Source of the DNA: Priapulus caudatus | Taxonomy: Eukaryota > Priapulida > Priapulimorpha > Priapulimorphida > Priapulidae | Reading direction: 5' to 3' | Length of the DNA stretch: 64,000 nt | Assembly (NCBI RefSeq): GCF_000485595.1 | Contig: NW_014577302.1 | Location: 63,776 to 127,775, forward strand | Shown here: positions 12,301 through 21,751 of the stretch, piece by piece | Layout of the letters: each line of letters opens with the position of its first letter | Numbering within the stretch: position 1 is the stretch's first letter | Notes under the pieces: model-generated | The model's input: only the letters and a program-made list of their open reading frames with translations | What the model was told of the DNA's origin: nothing | Database searches by the model: none | Made by a program: the position numbers and the translations under genes

Positions 12301-12629
12301 AATCACCACTAGATTGGAGGCTACCAAGAACGGAGGAACCGCCATTAACGCCCCAGAGGGAAGAGACTCAAGGAACGGAGCGGGACATCGACACTGAGGG
12401 AGTACAAGGAGAAGAAGAGGACATCCCTGAACCACTTGACCCGCCATGGCCAGAGGATAGGGGGGACCCTTCTGATAGTGATACCCCCGAGGATCACTGG
12501 GCTGAGGGCCCACCCACCGAAAGGGGGGAGGGACGAAATCAGGAGTACCCGGGGCTGCCGCCAAAAGAGGGGCCCACGGTGAGAAGAGGAGAGCGCACTA
12601 GGAAACCTCCTCTGCGCATGGACCTGTAA
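9306..12629 (+). pseudogene. pol: Element B reverse transcriptase-RNase H-integrase (one in-frame stop)
   Basis: Polymerase polyprotein of a Ty3/Gypsy element. RT begins near 9354 (…HEYQDIFTGP) and includes the substrate motif SPVVLVPKKDG and LDLAAGYWQV. A TAA at 9810-9812 interrupts it. The same frame continues for 934 codons from 9825 with [15 protein letters not shown], the catalytic YLDD box (about 9914), RNase H (TLDTDAS, KKELLAV, RTDHASL), the HHCC integrase zinc finger (HDHRTAGHQG … CRYCSTCARR), the integrase core (AIDIMGP, TDQGPDF, DGLVERF) and a GPY/F-like module (SWRGPYLI). The acidic, proline-rich tail ends RTRKPPLRMDL. Catalytic residues are all present; the break is the single stop plus the upstream frame changes. 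Confidence 0.9.
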
Positions 12630-12692
12630 GGGGGGGAGGACATACCACTATCCGAAGGGGGCAGCACTAACTCAATTTTGGAAAACATTTCA

Positions 12693-12695
12693 GAA
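12693..12695 (+). promoter_or_regulatory. Predicted splice acceptor for ORF3 (B)
   Basis: A CATTTCAG acceptor ends at 12693, one base before the ORF3 ATG (12695). Element D has CTCTTTTCAG directly before its ORF3 ATG (39655). A GTAAG just before the gag ATG (6822) is a possible donor. The position implies a spliced subgenomic transcript, as used for env genes. Confidence 0.6.
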
Positions 12696-13810
12696 TGGAC
12701 GAACCACAGTTCGAAATCTATGCGGAGTCAGACGACACGTTGCAGGGAAACCTGCCAACGCAACAACCCCGTCTCACAGGCGGGCAAAAGCCTGATACAT
12801 CCAGAGGCCGGGTACAGCCAGGGCGGAGGAACTGGCCGTACAACGGAGTTGGACGACCATGGTACAACTCCAGACCCACACCACGAAGGGAAACCCCTTC
12901 AGGAGTCCCTGTGGCCAACCGAAGGAGCCAGGCAACCTTCGGACTGCCCCGCCAAGTGAGGGACGAGGACCAACCATCGGTGGCAGTCGGGAGCCAGGGA
13001 AGGAGGCAATCGGGGAGAAGCAGGGAGGAAGAGGAGAGGGACCGAAGGGAAAGGAACGAGAGGATCAGACTCGAGAGGAGAACGCGATTTGAGAGGGAGG
13101 AAGAGGAGAAGAGGAAGAGAGAACGGGAGGAGGCCAAGCGGATAGCCTAGCGCCAACGGTATGAGGAAGCTCAAAGGAGTTGGCCTTCTTCCCAGAGGGA
13201 GGCAGAGGAGCACCCCGAACCGGAAGATGTACTCACCATGCCAGTTCGGCCCTTCGCCTGGGAAGTGGGCGCCATAGTGAGTCCTCTGCCGGCCACCCCA
13301 CCACCCAGCACTGCCGCCGACATCGCCCGGAGCCACGTTCCCGCCGCCCCACAACCCAGCACCACCGCCGACGTCGCCCGGAACCCCATACCCGTCGCAC
13401 CGAAGGCCAGCACCGCCGCCCGTGTCGCCATGAGCACTCAGCGCCTCGCGGAAATGCGCCGGGAATGGAGGAAGCTAATGCTCCGGGTTGAGGAAGAGGA
13501 GCGACACCTCGCGGAATTACTCACGATCGAGAAGAGGGAGCAGGAGGAGCAGAGGACAAAGTGGGAGAAAGTCAGGCGGAAGGAAGGGGAGTTGGAAAAA
13601 GAGAAAGCCGCATTGCAGAAAGATGTGGAGGAGCTGAGGAAGGACAAGGAAAGGTGGTGTGCCATTCGACCAGTCACAGCCGGCGAGATAGTCCGGCAGC
13701 TCAAAAGGCAATATCGCGCCACCGGGAGCCGAACCTCAGGAGCGGCATTAGACCAGGACCTCATGCTGAGCTCTAGTCCGGGAGAGACGTCATCGGACGA
13801 GGAACTGTAA
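12695..13810 (+). pseudogene. Element B third ORF: charged coiled-coil protein in env position (one stop)
   Basis: Unrecognised protein of about 371 codons after pol, read in one frame with a single TAG at 13148-13150. Starts MDEPQFEIYAESDD. It then has an arginine/proline-rich part, a first E/R-rich helical block (about 13020-13145), a proline/alanine linker with repeated ARS/ARN segments, a second long coiled-coil-like block (13435-13660) and an acidic serine tail ending SSSPGETSSDEEL. No signal peptide, membrane segment or fusion-type motif is visible, so it is not a recognisable Env. The DVL…PFAWE…IVSP core (about 13228-13280) and the serine-rich tail are shared with element D ORF3. Function unknown; RNA or DNA binding through the basic blocks is only a guess. 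Confidence 0.75.
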
Positions 13811-13919
13811 GGGACCTAAATTGGCTCCTTCCCCGGTATGGTCTGCACCAGGCGATAGATAGAACCTACGGGTATAACCAGCTGTTTTTTTATTTTTATA
13901 AAACGTGAGAAAGATATAT

Positions 13920-14080
13920 AACCATATCCCGTTGAAATATTTATTGTTAAAAAGCATATATAACCCTTGTCCCGTTGAAATATTTATTGTTAAAAAGCAT
14001 ATATAACCCTTGTCCCGTTGAAATGTTTATTGTTAAGAAACCTATATAACCTGTTTCCGTTGAAACATTTATATCTATAT
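13920..14080 (+). repeat. 43-bp tandem repeat upstream of B polypurine tract
   Basis: About three to four copies of a unit containing CCCGTTGAAATATTTATTG followed by an A-run and CATATATAACCC, decaying towards the 3' end. It is non-coding sequence between ORF3 and the 3' LTR. Confidence 0.85.
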
Positions 14081-14198
14081 ATAACCTGATATCCTTGAGA
14101 TTTTTTTTGTAGTTTTAGAACCCGTAAATAAATCAGTATTATCTTTTCAAACAACTCTTCATCGCATAAATTACGGAGAAGCCAAAAACGGGTAATCC

Positions 14199-14235
14199 GC
14201 ATCCGAGGGCGGATGCTAGAGGAAGAAAGGGGGAG
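14199..14235 (+). promoter_or_regulatory. Hairpin plus polypurine tract of element B
   Basis: Perfect 7-bp stem GCATCCG/CGGATGC with loop AGGG (14199-14216), followed by the purine tract AGAGGAAGAAAGGGGGAG that ends at the LTR start (14236). Element D has GTATCCG/CGGATAC with the same loop at 56404-56421, one base pair being exchanged on both sides. Confidence 0.8.
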
Positions 14236-14420
14236 TGTAGAGATTTCGGTTACACCGAACACTCTGTTTTAAACCACAACACACGACAGGGCGCGGCCAT
14301 TTTGGAATAACTCAAAACCTGGATCGGAAGACCAGGTGACACCCAAATTCCACTTAAGAAGTCAATATGCACAATTAAATAAAGGAAAGGTCAAGCTATA
14401 ATAAAATACAGGTTAAAAGG
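14236..14420 (+). mobile_element. Element B 3' LTR, left segment
   Basis: Matches 4910-5099 of the 5' LTR from TGTAGAGATTTCGG to …TTAAAAGGATA, then stops abruptly. Element I-related sequence starts at 14421. The bases ggata recur at the start of the displaced LTR middle (end of the inverted piece at 17297), consistent with a duplicated insertion target. Confidence 0.88.
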
Positions 14421-15245
14421 ATAGCGCACAGTTGTCTGGCAGCAGAATTACCCAGCGACTACAAGTGTGTGTGTTTTGTGAGTATGAAATATACAGTGAA
14501 ACGGCAGTTGTAACCAACATCAGTCTACTCTCATTTTATTATCGTATTTGTAAATTTAGTCAAGCAATTACACGGCGCACATAGCACGCAAGCTATACAC
14601 ACTACACATAGAATCTAGCAACCGAGGACTGTGAACACTGCTAAACAGCTGTTCCACCCTGAACATATGCACATTGGCCGGAATGAAGATATTTCCAGAA
14701 GACTGATGACCGCCCTGTTTGTAAATCTAGCGGACATCCTACGTCATTACCTACGTCATACCTATGCCTTCCTTGTAGCCAGCAGTGATGGTTAGAAGAC
14801 ATATTTGGTAAGGAATTCACGGCTCATTTTACAAAGAGGGGTATAAGAGAGCTCGCGCGGAAGAGACGGGGGCTGAGATTCTTAGGTTCTTAGGTTCTTA
14901 CTGTGTTGAAACCAAGTTCTGCTTAATGTGTTGTTTGTTCTCTGCCGACTGTTGCCCAAACTAATGTAGTGATACGGCCACGGTGTATATTGAAATGTCA
15001 TTTATTGTAAATTGACACGGGCAGTGGTGCCGCCACCATGTGTATCTAGTTTGTAGCCGAGCTAATGTTGTTTACTGTGGAACTAATTTCAACATGTTGG
15101 TGTGTGTCCATCAGATAAATGCGTCTTCACTGCCGCTGGTGTGGTATATGATTATGCCGGGTGCCTGCTCCGCCGCTGTCAATTTGCTTGTGTGTGTGGA
15201 CTGGTGCTAAATGCGGTCGCAGAATGACATTAGCGTTGCTACAAT
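14421..15245. mobile_element. Scrambled copy of element I LTR
   Basis: Pieces of the 836-bp LTR seen intact at 17298-18133 appear in changed order and orientation. The LTR 3' end is in plus orientation (14421-14582); a short inverted piece follows (about 14583-14638); the middle is in plus orientation (14639-14901); the 5' end is inverted (about 14903-15245, ending in the complement of TGTAGCAACG). No gene is present. Confidence 0.7.
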
Positions 15246-16272
15246 ATGATGTCCCCGCTCTAAAAATTCGTGGGGGGGCACATCTCCCTGTCCCCACCTG
15301 GATTTGTGCCCCTGAGTAGGGTGATACTCCATTAGGAGTGTTCCCAACTTTAATGTCATTAATGTTAAACAACCCGTAGAAAAGATGTGGTTGCAAGTGA
15401 ACCGAATGCACCACAGGTAAATGCTAATTTCTACATAGCATAAACAAATTGTTAATTGGCGGTTTTGCATTTTACACCAATCATACATCAAACATCACTG
15501 GCATTGCCGACCACATATTAGCACGAATATCAGTGGCGCTTACGGTTCGGTGGGGTCGACGCGTTCCAACATGTATATATGTGATAGCATTCGTCAATGC
15601 TATCCGCTGTAAGGTGTGTATATTCTACTACAGCATATATTGATATCAACACATTGAATGCGCTATAATTAGTCGCAGCGAATGCTTCGTTGTAAGTCAT
15701 TGATAACAAAAGCAAATAGTCGACAACAGCAAGAACTTGTGTTATTTTGCGTAACAACAATTTCATAGCAGGCATTTATAAATCTGTATTTTGTTTATGA
15801 ATGCGTGATTAACTGTCTCGTGTATCAGTTATTACTTTACTGGTGATATAATTATTTGCAATTGTTTTAAATTCGATTCATGTTGCGAATATAAACTGAT
15901 TTGATGGATGTTTACTCATATGATACATTAGAAAAAGCTGTAGGGTGCTGTGAGGAGGTGAGACTTCAAGAAGTCAGAGATGCGGGATTGCTTGGTGTAC
16001 GTAAGAATATTATGTATATGGTGATTTGTTGTTAGTGTTTGTTTATAAGGCTGGTTAATCCTGCTTTTGTAGAAATAACATTCAACATCTTTGCAGTGTG
16101 GATGGCACTTACGCACTAAGCCCAGGAGCGACCATAAGATAGTTTTACAGCAATGTTTGTGGGCGAGGTGCACAGTTGCTTTTGCAATTATTTAAGGGAA
16201 GCGACCACCTGGTGTCCTGGTATCAGGAGATCAGACCGGTTTCATCATAACAGCAGGTATACATAATCACAC
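15246..16272. other. Unrecognised non-coding segment inside broken B LTR
   Basis: No domain, terminal repeat or convincing frame. It lies between the scrambled I LTR and the inverted B LTR piece, and may be the remaining internal part of another I-like element. Confidence 0.4.
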
Positions 16273-17297
16273 CTCTATCTTCTTTCTTCTCTTCTCTGTC
16301 TTTCTATCTTCTGCTTCTCCGGAGGGTAAACTGTGCTCGGTCGTCTGCTCCCGGGTGACTGCCCCCAGTTCTCCTACACTGGGTCAGTGTTTCTCCCGTG
16401 TGAGTGCTCCTATTGGTCGTGCCGCCCCCCATCGGGTCAGCTCTCCTCGTCTGGGGGGGGGGGTGCGTCCGTAATCCTAATGATATTCTGGCTATGAGCT
16501 CCTATATGAGGCAGTCAGTGCTCCGGCCGTAGTTTCCTATTTATCCTAGGGCCTATGAGGCAGTTTAGCGCGCCCTTGTTCTTCTATTTATCCTAGCGGC
16601 TTATGAGCCTATGAGGCAGTCAGCATGTCTTGGGTCTCCTACAGTGCTCCGATGGCTATAAGCCTATGAGCAGTTTAGCGCGCCTCTGTTCTGTTATTTA
16701 TCCTAGGGTTTAGAGCCTGTGAGGCAGTCAAGCATGTCTTGGGTCTCCTACAGTGCTCCGATGGCTATAAGCCTATGAGGCAGTTTAGCGCGCCTCTGTT
16801 CTGTTATTTATCCTAGGGCTTATGAGCCTATGAGCAAGGCAGGTCGCCTTGGGGCTCCGGAGTGCTCCTATAGGCAAGGCAGGTCGCCTTGGGGCTCCTG
16901 AGTGCTCCTAAGGCAAGGCAGGTCGCCTGGTTCTCCTGAGTGCTCCTATAGGCAAGCAGGGCTCCTGGTTCTCCTGAGGATCCTGGGTTCTCCGCTAGCG
17001 CTGCTGCCTGCCCGGCACGTTCTGCTTTCTACGGCTTTTCGGCCGCCTTATATACGCCTCGGTTGCAGCAATGCTCCCTGGTCACGTGCTTTTTCCCCAT
17101 TCCCCTAGTACTTTAAGCAGGAGTATTCCAGCTGGCATCGCTTATTTACTGGTTTGTACGCGTCAGTTCTGCTTCGTACCGGCCGTTTGTTTACACGCCG
17201 TGCCGCATTTAGGCCGACTTTACGTCAGCTGCCTGGCCGAGTAATTTTCCCTTCATATTCTATTCTAATTATTGTTTTATTTATTTACTTGTTATCC
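16273..17297 (-). mobile_element. Inverted middle of the element B LTR
   Basis: Reverse complement of the LTR stretch corresponding to about 5095-6065, including the tandem repeats and the GGAGAAGC/GA-rich edge. The first base at the 17297 side is exactly the LTR position (ggataacaag) that follows the left segment ending at 14420. This is the missing centre of the 3' LTR, flipped. Confidence 0.85.
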
Positions 17298-18134
17298 TGT
17301 AGCAACGCTAATATCATTCTGCGAACGCATTTGGTAACAGCCCACACACAGACTAATGTTACACTATCGACGGCGCATATAGCATTCACCCGGCATAATC
17401 ATATACCACACCAGCGGCAGTGAAGACGGATTTATCTGGTGGACACACACAAACATGTTAAAATTAGTTCCACAGTAAACAACATTAGCTCGGCTACAAA
17501 CTAGATACACGTGTTGGCGGCCACTGTCCAATCGTACGTGTCAATTTGCAATGAATAACATTTAAATATACACCGTGGCCGATCACTACATTAGTTTGGG
17601 CAACAGTCGGCAAAGAACAAAACAACACATTAGCAGAACTTGGTTTCAACCACAGCTGCTAAACAGCTTGTTCCACCCTGAAATATGCACATTGGCCGGA
17701 ATGAAGATATTTCCAGGAAGACTGATGACCGCCCGTTTGTAAATCTAGCGCGACATCCTACGTCATTACCTACGTCGTACCTATGCCTTCCTTGTAGCCA
17801 GCAGTGATGGTTAGAAGACATATTTGGTAAGGAATTCACGGCTCATTTTACAAAAGAGGGGTATAAAAGAGCTCGCGCGGAAGAGACGGGGCTGAGATTC
17901 TTAGGTTCTTAGGTTCTTATGTTCACAGTCCTCGGTTGCTAGATTCTATGTGTAGTGTGTAGTGTGTGTGTTTTGTGAGTATGAATATTACAGTTGAAAG
18001 GCAGTTGTAACCAACATCAGTCTACTCTCATTTTATTATCGTATTTGTAAATTTAGTCAAGCAATTACACGGCGCACAAGCACGCAAGCTATAGCGCACA
18101 GTTGTCTGGCAGCAAGAATACCCAGCGGCTACAT

Positions 18135-18160
18135 TGGGCCGTAGACCAGGATTCGAAACA
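18135..18160 (+). promoter_or_regulatory. Element I primer-binding site extending into a tRNA T-arm
   Basis: One base after the LTR: TGGGCCGTAGACCAGG followed by ATTCGAAAC. Read as a complement it fits CCA, one discriminator base, a 7-base acceptor strand, a 5-base T-stem and a T-loop. I cannot name the tRNA. The AGGATTCGAAACA string recurs at about 18237. Confidence 0.55.
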
Positions 18161-18374
18161 ACGCGGGGTGCTACGCTATACGATTCACGCCGTTACACTG
18201 AACTGCACGAGGATGCGCCAACAATTTCTCGACGAACAGGATTCGAAACACAACAAAAGGAACTAACCACTTATACGATGCACGAAGGTCAAGAGAAAAC
18301 TGAGTAAGGACAACGCAGAGGAGTAAGATAGAAGAGAAGAAGAAGAAGAAGAAGGAGGAAGAAGAGCAGAGAAG

Positions 18375-18839
18375 ATGAAGAAGAGGAGAGAAGAAGATTG
18401 TGACATTCGTTATGCAGAGTTTCGCCATACGCGCAAAATGTATGGAAATGCATGGGACAGTGATATGCAGCTGCAAATAGCGCAGTATAGAGCCAGAACA
18501 TTCGCAATTGTACGACCTGGCTATGGAAGAAGCAGGGACGACGCAGAAAAACGCCGATTCACATATCGAGGCAGCAAAACATTAATTGCTACCATATGCT
18601 ATCACGCTGCAACGGACCGCACGCGGATCCGATCGACGGCCGTCGCAAGCAAGCATTACATATACGGAGGCCGGAGTCAGCTACACGCAGGGAAGACAGA
18701 AATAGCTGATGCCGGACAGCGACAATATAGCCAGATATCCGCGGAAAAGACAACAAACGATCAAGGAGATAGTTCGAGGCGGGTGAGTGAAACAATTTCT
18801 TGTGTCGGCATAAATAGATTGCGTATTAAACTAGCTTGA
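18375..18839 (+). CDS. Unrecognised ORF of element I (154 aa)
   Basis: Open frame starting MKKRREEDCDIRYAEF after a purine-rich leader (18320-18374). It is basic, with many R/K/Q residues and no recognisable domain, signal peptide or membrane segment. It ends at a TGA at 18837-18839, and a GGTGAGTG donor-like sequence lies at about 18781 inside the frame. It might be a Gag remnant or a chance frame; I cannot tell. No other frame longer than 85 codons follows before 20942. Confidence 0.3.
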   Translation: MKKRREEDCDIRYAEFRHTRKMYGNAWDSDMQLQIAQYRARTFAIVRPGYGRSRDDAEKRRFTYRGSKTLIATICYHAATDRTRIRSTAVASKHYIYGGRSQLHAGKTEIADAGQRQYSQISAEKTTNDQGDSSRRVSETISCVGINRLRIKLA

Positions 18840-20942
18840 AAGGTCGAGCGTAAACTTAGCGAGACAGCACTTTCTCCACCTATAACTGTTACCGCACTAT
18901 CCCCTCCACCACCCTCAACATCCTATTATGTTATTACGTTAGCCATGCCTGATTTACCAATGGAAACGATGGCATGTGTAAGACGTGAAGTTATTAAACC
19001 TTTACTGGACAGCGTGGTAAAGGGTCTTGATTTCGGGTTACGCAGTTTCTGAAATGCGTAGAATGCCCGAATTCCCGAGACAACGCATTATAGTCGTAAG
19101 GGAATAAGTCGAGCTGCTACGTAGAAGCGCACATGTTAATGCAAGGGCCTCGGATATACGCCCTCTGGACTCGCTGAGGTAGCCACGAACAGAATCGTGG
19201 ACAGAGAGCGAGAGTTAGTGAGGTAGGGGCACAGGTAGATTTACGCCCGTTAGCAGAACTACGAGATTCAACCTGAGGGGGGTAATCGTTCGCGTTTAGG
19301 TGTCACGGTATAAGTTATGATCGCCGAGGATAGCACAGAGGGAATGGACACCTAGAGCACAGAACACCCGCCCACCACCCAACCATACCCTTCCTGATCC
19401 ATTACTCCTATTGAATACCAAAGAAAGTGCATATTATACTTGTCTTGAAGCTCACGCCTGGAGTACGCAACCATTTTGCCGATATACGATGTTTCACAGC
19501 CTACGGGACGTGTTAGTATTGCCTCGTTCATTGTAGTATTTATTGGTGTAATCTTTGCGTGAAACGTTAGGGTAAAATTTGTCATCGCTTTTTTGAATTT
19601 GTCGTAACGGTACGTTTACACCATTTGTCAGACTGATAAACACATCTTCAATTAGCAGTTTGATATAGGCCTAAGACATTTAATCTTGAAATATAATCAG
19701 TTTGCGGTTTTTTGTTTGGCCGATATATGATGTGTATGATCGTTGCATTGTATTAACGTGTGTGAAGTTGAACAAAGCTACGTTGTCAGGTCCCACTCAG
19801 TATTGCCGTAATCGTGATCTGGTAATTAATCGGGCTGCCCTGCTGGATCACCACTCGAAACCCGCGAATAATCGTGCGCGTGTTCTAATGATACGATATT
19901 CATAATGATACTATTCATATTCAATTCATAATGATACGATATTCATAATGATACGATATTCATAATGATACGAAATGTTAATACGCTATTCAGCAATGCG
20001 AAGTACGCGCATATGTTGTATTGTAGCCTATTATACGTTACAGCATAAAAAGACGCAAAAGTGAAAGTAATTGCAGCGATATCAAAATGTTTACTGCCAA
20101 ATGTGTTGAAGTTCTGACTCGTATGGTGATCGTACTTTATCGTTACTTATTTTGTAGAGTATGAATATAGTGCGCGGTTAATCAGCAGCTAACGTAAAGC
20201 GCCCAGAATCATGCCTTCCTGTTTTGCCTATTTGTTTACGTCTTTATTACCTGTTAAGTGTCAAGATATTGCTTATCTATTGTCAAGATCTTGCTTATCT
20301 ATTGTCAAGATAGTGCTTATCTAGTGCCAGATATTGCTTATCTATTTGTCAAGATATGGCTTATCTATGTCAAGATATTGTTTATCAATTGTCGAAAATC
20401 AAGTATTATTTATTTATTTTCTATGTCATGTAATATTTATGCATTGCATATGATTATATATTGTGTTAGCACTGCCGTAGTTTCTCGGGCGTTGATCCGG
20501 ATTAATTGATTATACGGTTGCACTTTTCACTGCCGTTACCACAAATTTGGCCTGCACATGCGCTTAAATTTTCATTTTGCAAGCCTCTATGGTACGCGCT
20601 AACTTTCTTGTATTTGGGTTTGCGTCTTATTGTTGTTACTGCACATGATTATTATGATTATTATTATTAGGCTTCCGTGCTTTTCTCATTTTAAGGGTCA
20701 TCTTGTTTACGAATATTACTGTTCTAAAGTTCAAGGGAATTTCTTACATTCCCCTAATCACTGCTGACGGCTCATCTTCTACCTACTATGGCTACCCCTT
20801 CATTCATCACATTACCGTTACCGTTCACATTACCGTACATCACATTACCGTTGCTCTTCATACGGAATTTTTACACCCTATTTAGTAGAGCAGTCGGAGC
20901 TGCAGTGACAATGGGTCATTGTCTTCCCGGCCTAGGGGGAAA
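18840..20942. other. Non-coding internal region of element I
   Basis: No gene recognised. It contains an AATGATACGATATTCAT tandem repeat (19888-19990), the 22-bp repeat listed separately, an ACATTACCGTT repeat (20806-20858) and a purine tract just before the 3' LTR. Confidence 0.6.
20256..20397 (+). repeat. 22-bp minisatellite
   Basis: Six imperfect copies of GTCAAGATATTGCTTATCTATT. Confidence 0.9.
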
Positions 20943-21074
20943 TGTAGCAACGCTAATATCATTCTGCGAACGCATTTGGTAACAGCCCACACACAGACTA
21001 ATGTTACACTATCGACGGCGCATATAGCATTCACCCGGCATAATCATATACCACACCAGCGGCAGTGAGACAGG

Positions 21075-21084
21075 NNNNNNNNNN
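21075..21084. other. Assembly gap (10 N)
   Basis: The run of N joins the element I 3' LTR start to the GA-rich microsatellite of the B LTR. The true distance is unknown. Confidence 0.95.
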
Positions 21085-21747
21085 GACAGAAGAAAGAAGA
21101 AGGAAGAGAGAAGACAGAAGAAAGAAGAAGGAAGAGAGAAGACAGAAGAAAGAAGAAGGAAGAGGGAATACAGAAGAAGGAAGAGGGAAGACAGAAGAAA
21201 GAAGAAGGAAGAGAGAAGACAGAAGAAAGAAGAGGGAAGAGAGAAAACAGAAGATAGAGGAAAGAAGACAGAAGATAGAAGAAAGAAGAAGGAAGAGAGA
21301 AGACAGAAGAAAGAAGAGGGAAGAGAGAAAACAGAAGATAGAAGAAAGAAGACAGAAGACAGAAGAAAGAAGAAAGAAGAAGAAAGAAGAAGGAACGAGG
21401 GTTCGCGTTTACACCGAAGCACCTTGCACGTAACCGTTCACTGGCCTTATGCCATACAATAATATAGTTATAACAAATAGTACGTCACGCATTCAGAGCA
21501 CGCATCACGCGTCGGGTAACCACCAGGTAACGATACTGCATAACTGTAGTGTGTGTATGAGCAATAAAGCTACCGGTTCCGTATATTTAAGATCTTGCGT
21601 TGTGTTTATTTGCCTCGATTTTGTTTGTCTCCTGCTGCCACGCAACACAGTCCCGCTTTGCCACCGGGAGCAAGAAATGATCCCGCAAAAACAATAGTGC
21701 ATTCACACGCACATAATTCGCGTAGCGGCTACCCCTAGGGCACTACA
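21085..21747 (+). mobile_element. Element B 3' LTR, right segment
   Basis: Matches about 6060-6727 of the 5' LTR, from an expanded GA microsatellite through GGTTCGCGTTTACACCG to CCCCTAGGGCACTACA. It is followed by the target duplication gtac (21748-21751) and then element A coding sequence. The promoter-distal 200 bp differ from the 5' LTR at only a few positions. Confidence 0.9.
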
Positions 21748-21751
21748 GTAC

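Larger units (their letters stand above)
17298..21074 (+). mobile_element. Element I: LTR element without visible pol
   Basis: 5' LTR 17298-18133 (836 bp, TGTAGCAACG…GCGGCTACA), primer-site-like sequence, 2.8-kb internal region, purine tract GGCCTAGGGGGAAA (20929-20942) and a 3' LTR start at 20943 that is cut off by a gap at 21075. No gag, RT or integrase motif is visible in the internal region, so it looks non-autonomous. A promoter-like GGGGTATAAAAGAGC lies near 17858. Confidence 0.75.
4910..21747 (+). mobile_element. Element B: Ty3/Gypsy retrotransposon nested in element A
   Basis: Bounded by TGTAGAG… and …CACTACA with an exact 4-bp duplication gtac at 4906-4909 and 21748-21751. Order: 5' LTR, Pro-tRNA-like primer site, gag, frameshift signal, protease, RT-RNase H-integrase, third ORF, hairpin, polypurine tract, 3' LTR. 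The 3' LTR is broken by 6.6 kb of other repeats (14421-21084). The terminal 230 bp of the two LTRs are nearly identical, so B is younger than A. Stops and frameshifts remain in gag, pro-pol and ORF3. Confidence 0.92.

Noticed and set aside
12695-13810. ORF3 as a retroviral Env
   Set aside because: No signal peptide, furin-type site, cysteine pattern or membrane anchor; the composition is coiled-coil and basic.
21009-21433. Frames with RRKREDRRKK-type repeats on both strands
   Set aside because: Same GA microsatellite in the 3' LTR, across an N gap; no gene evidence.
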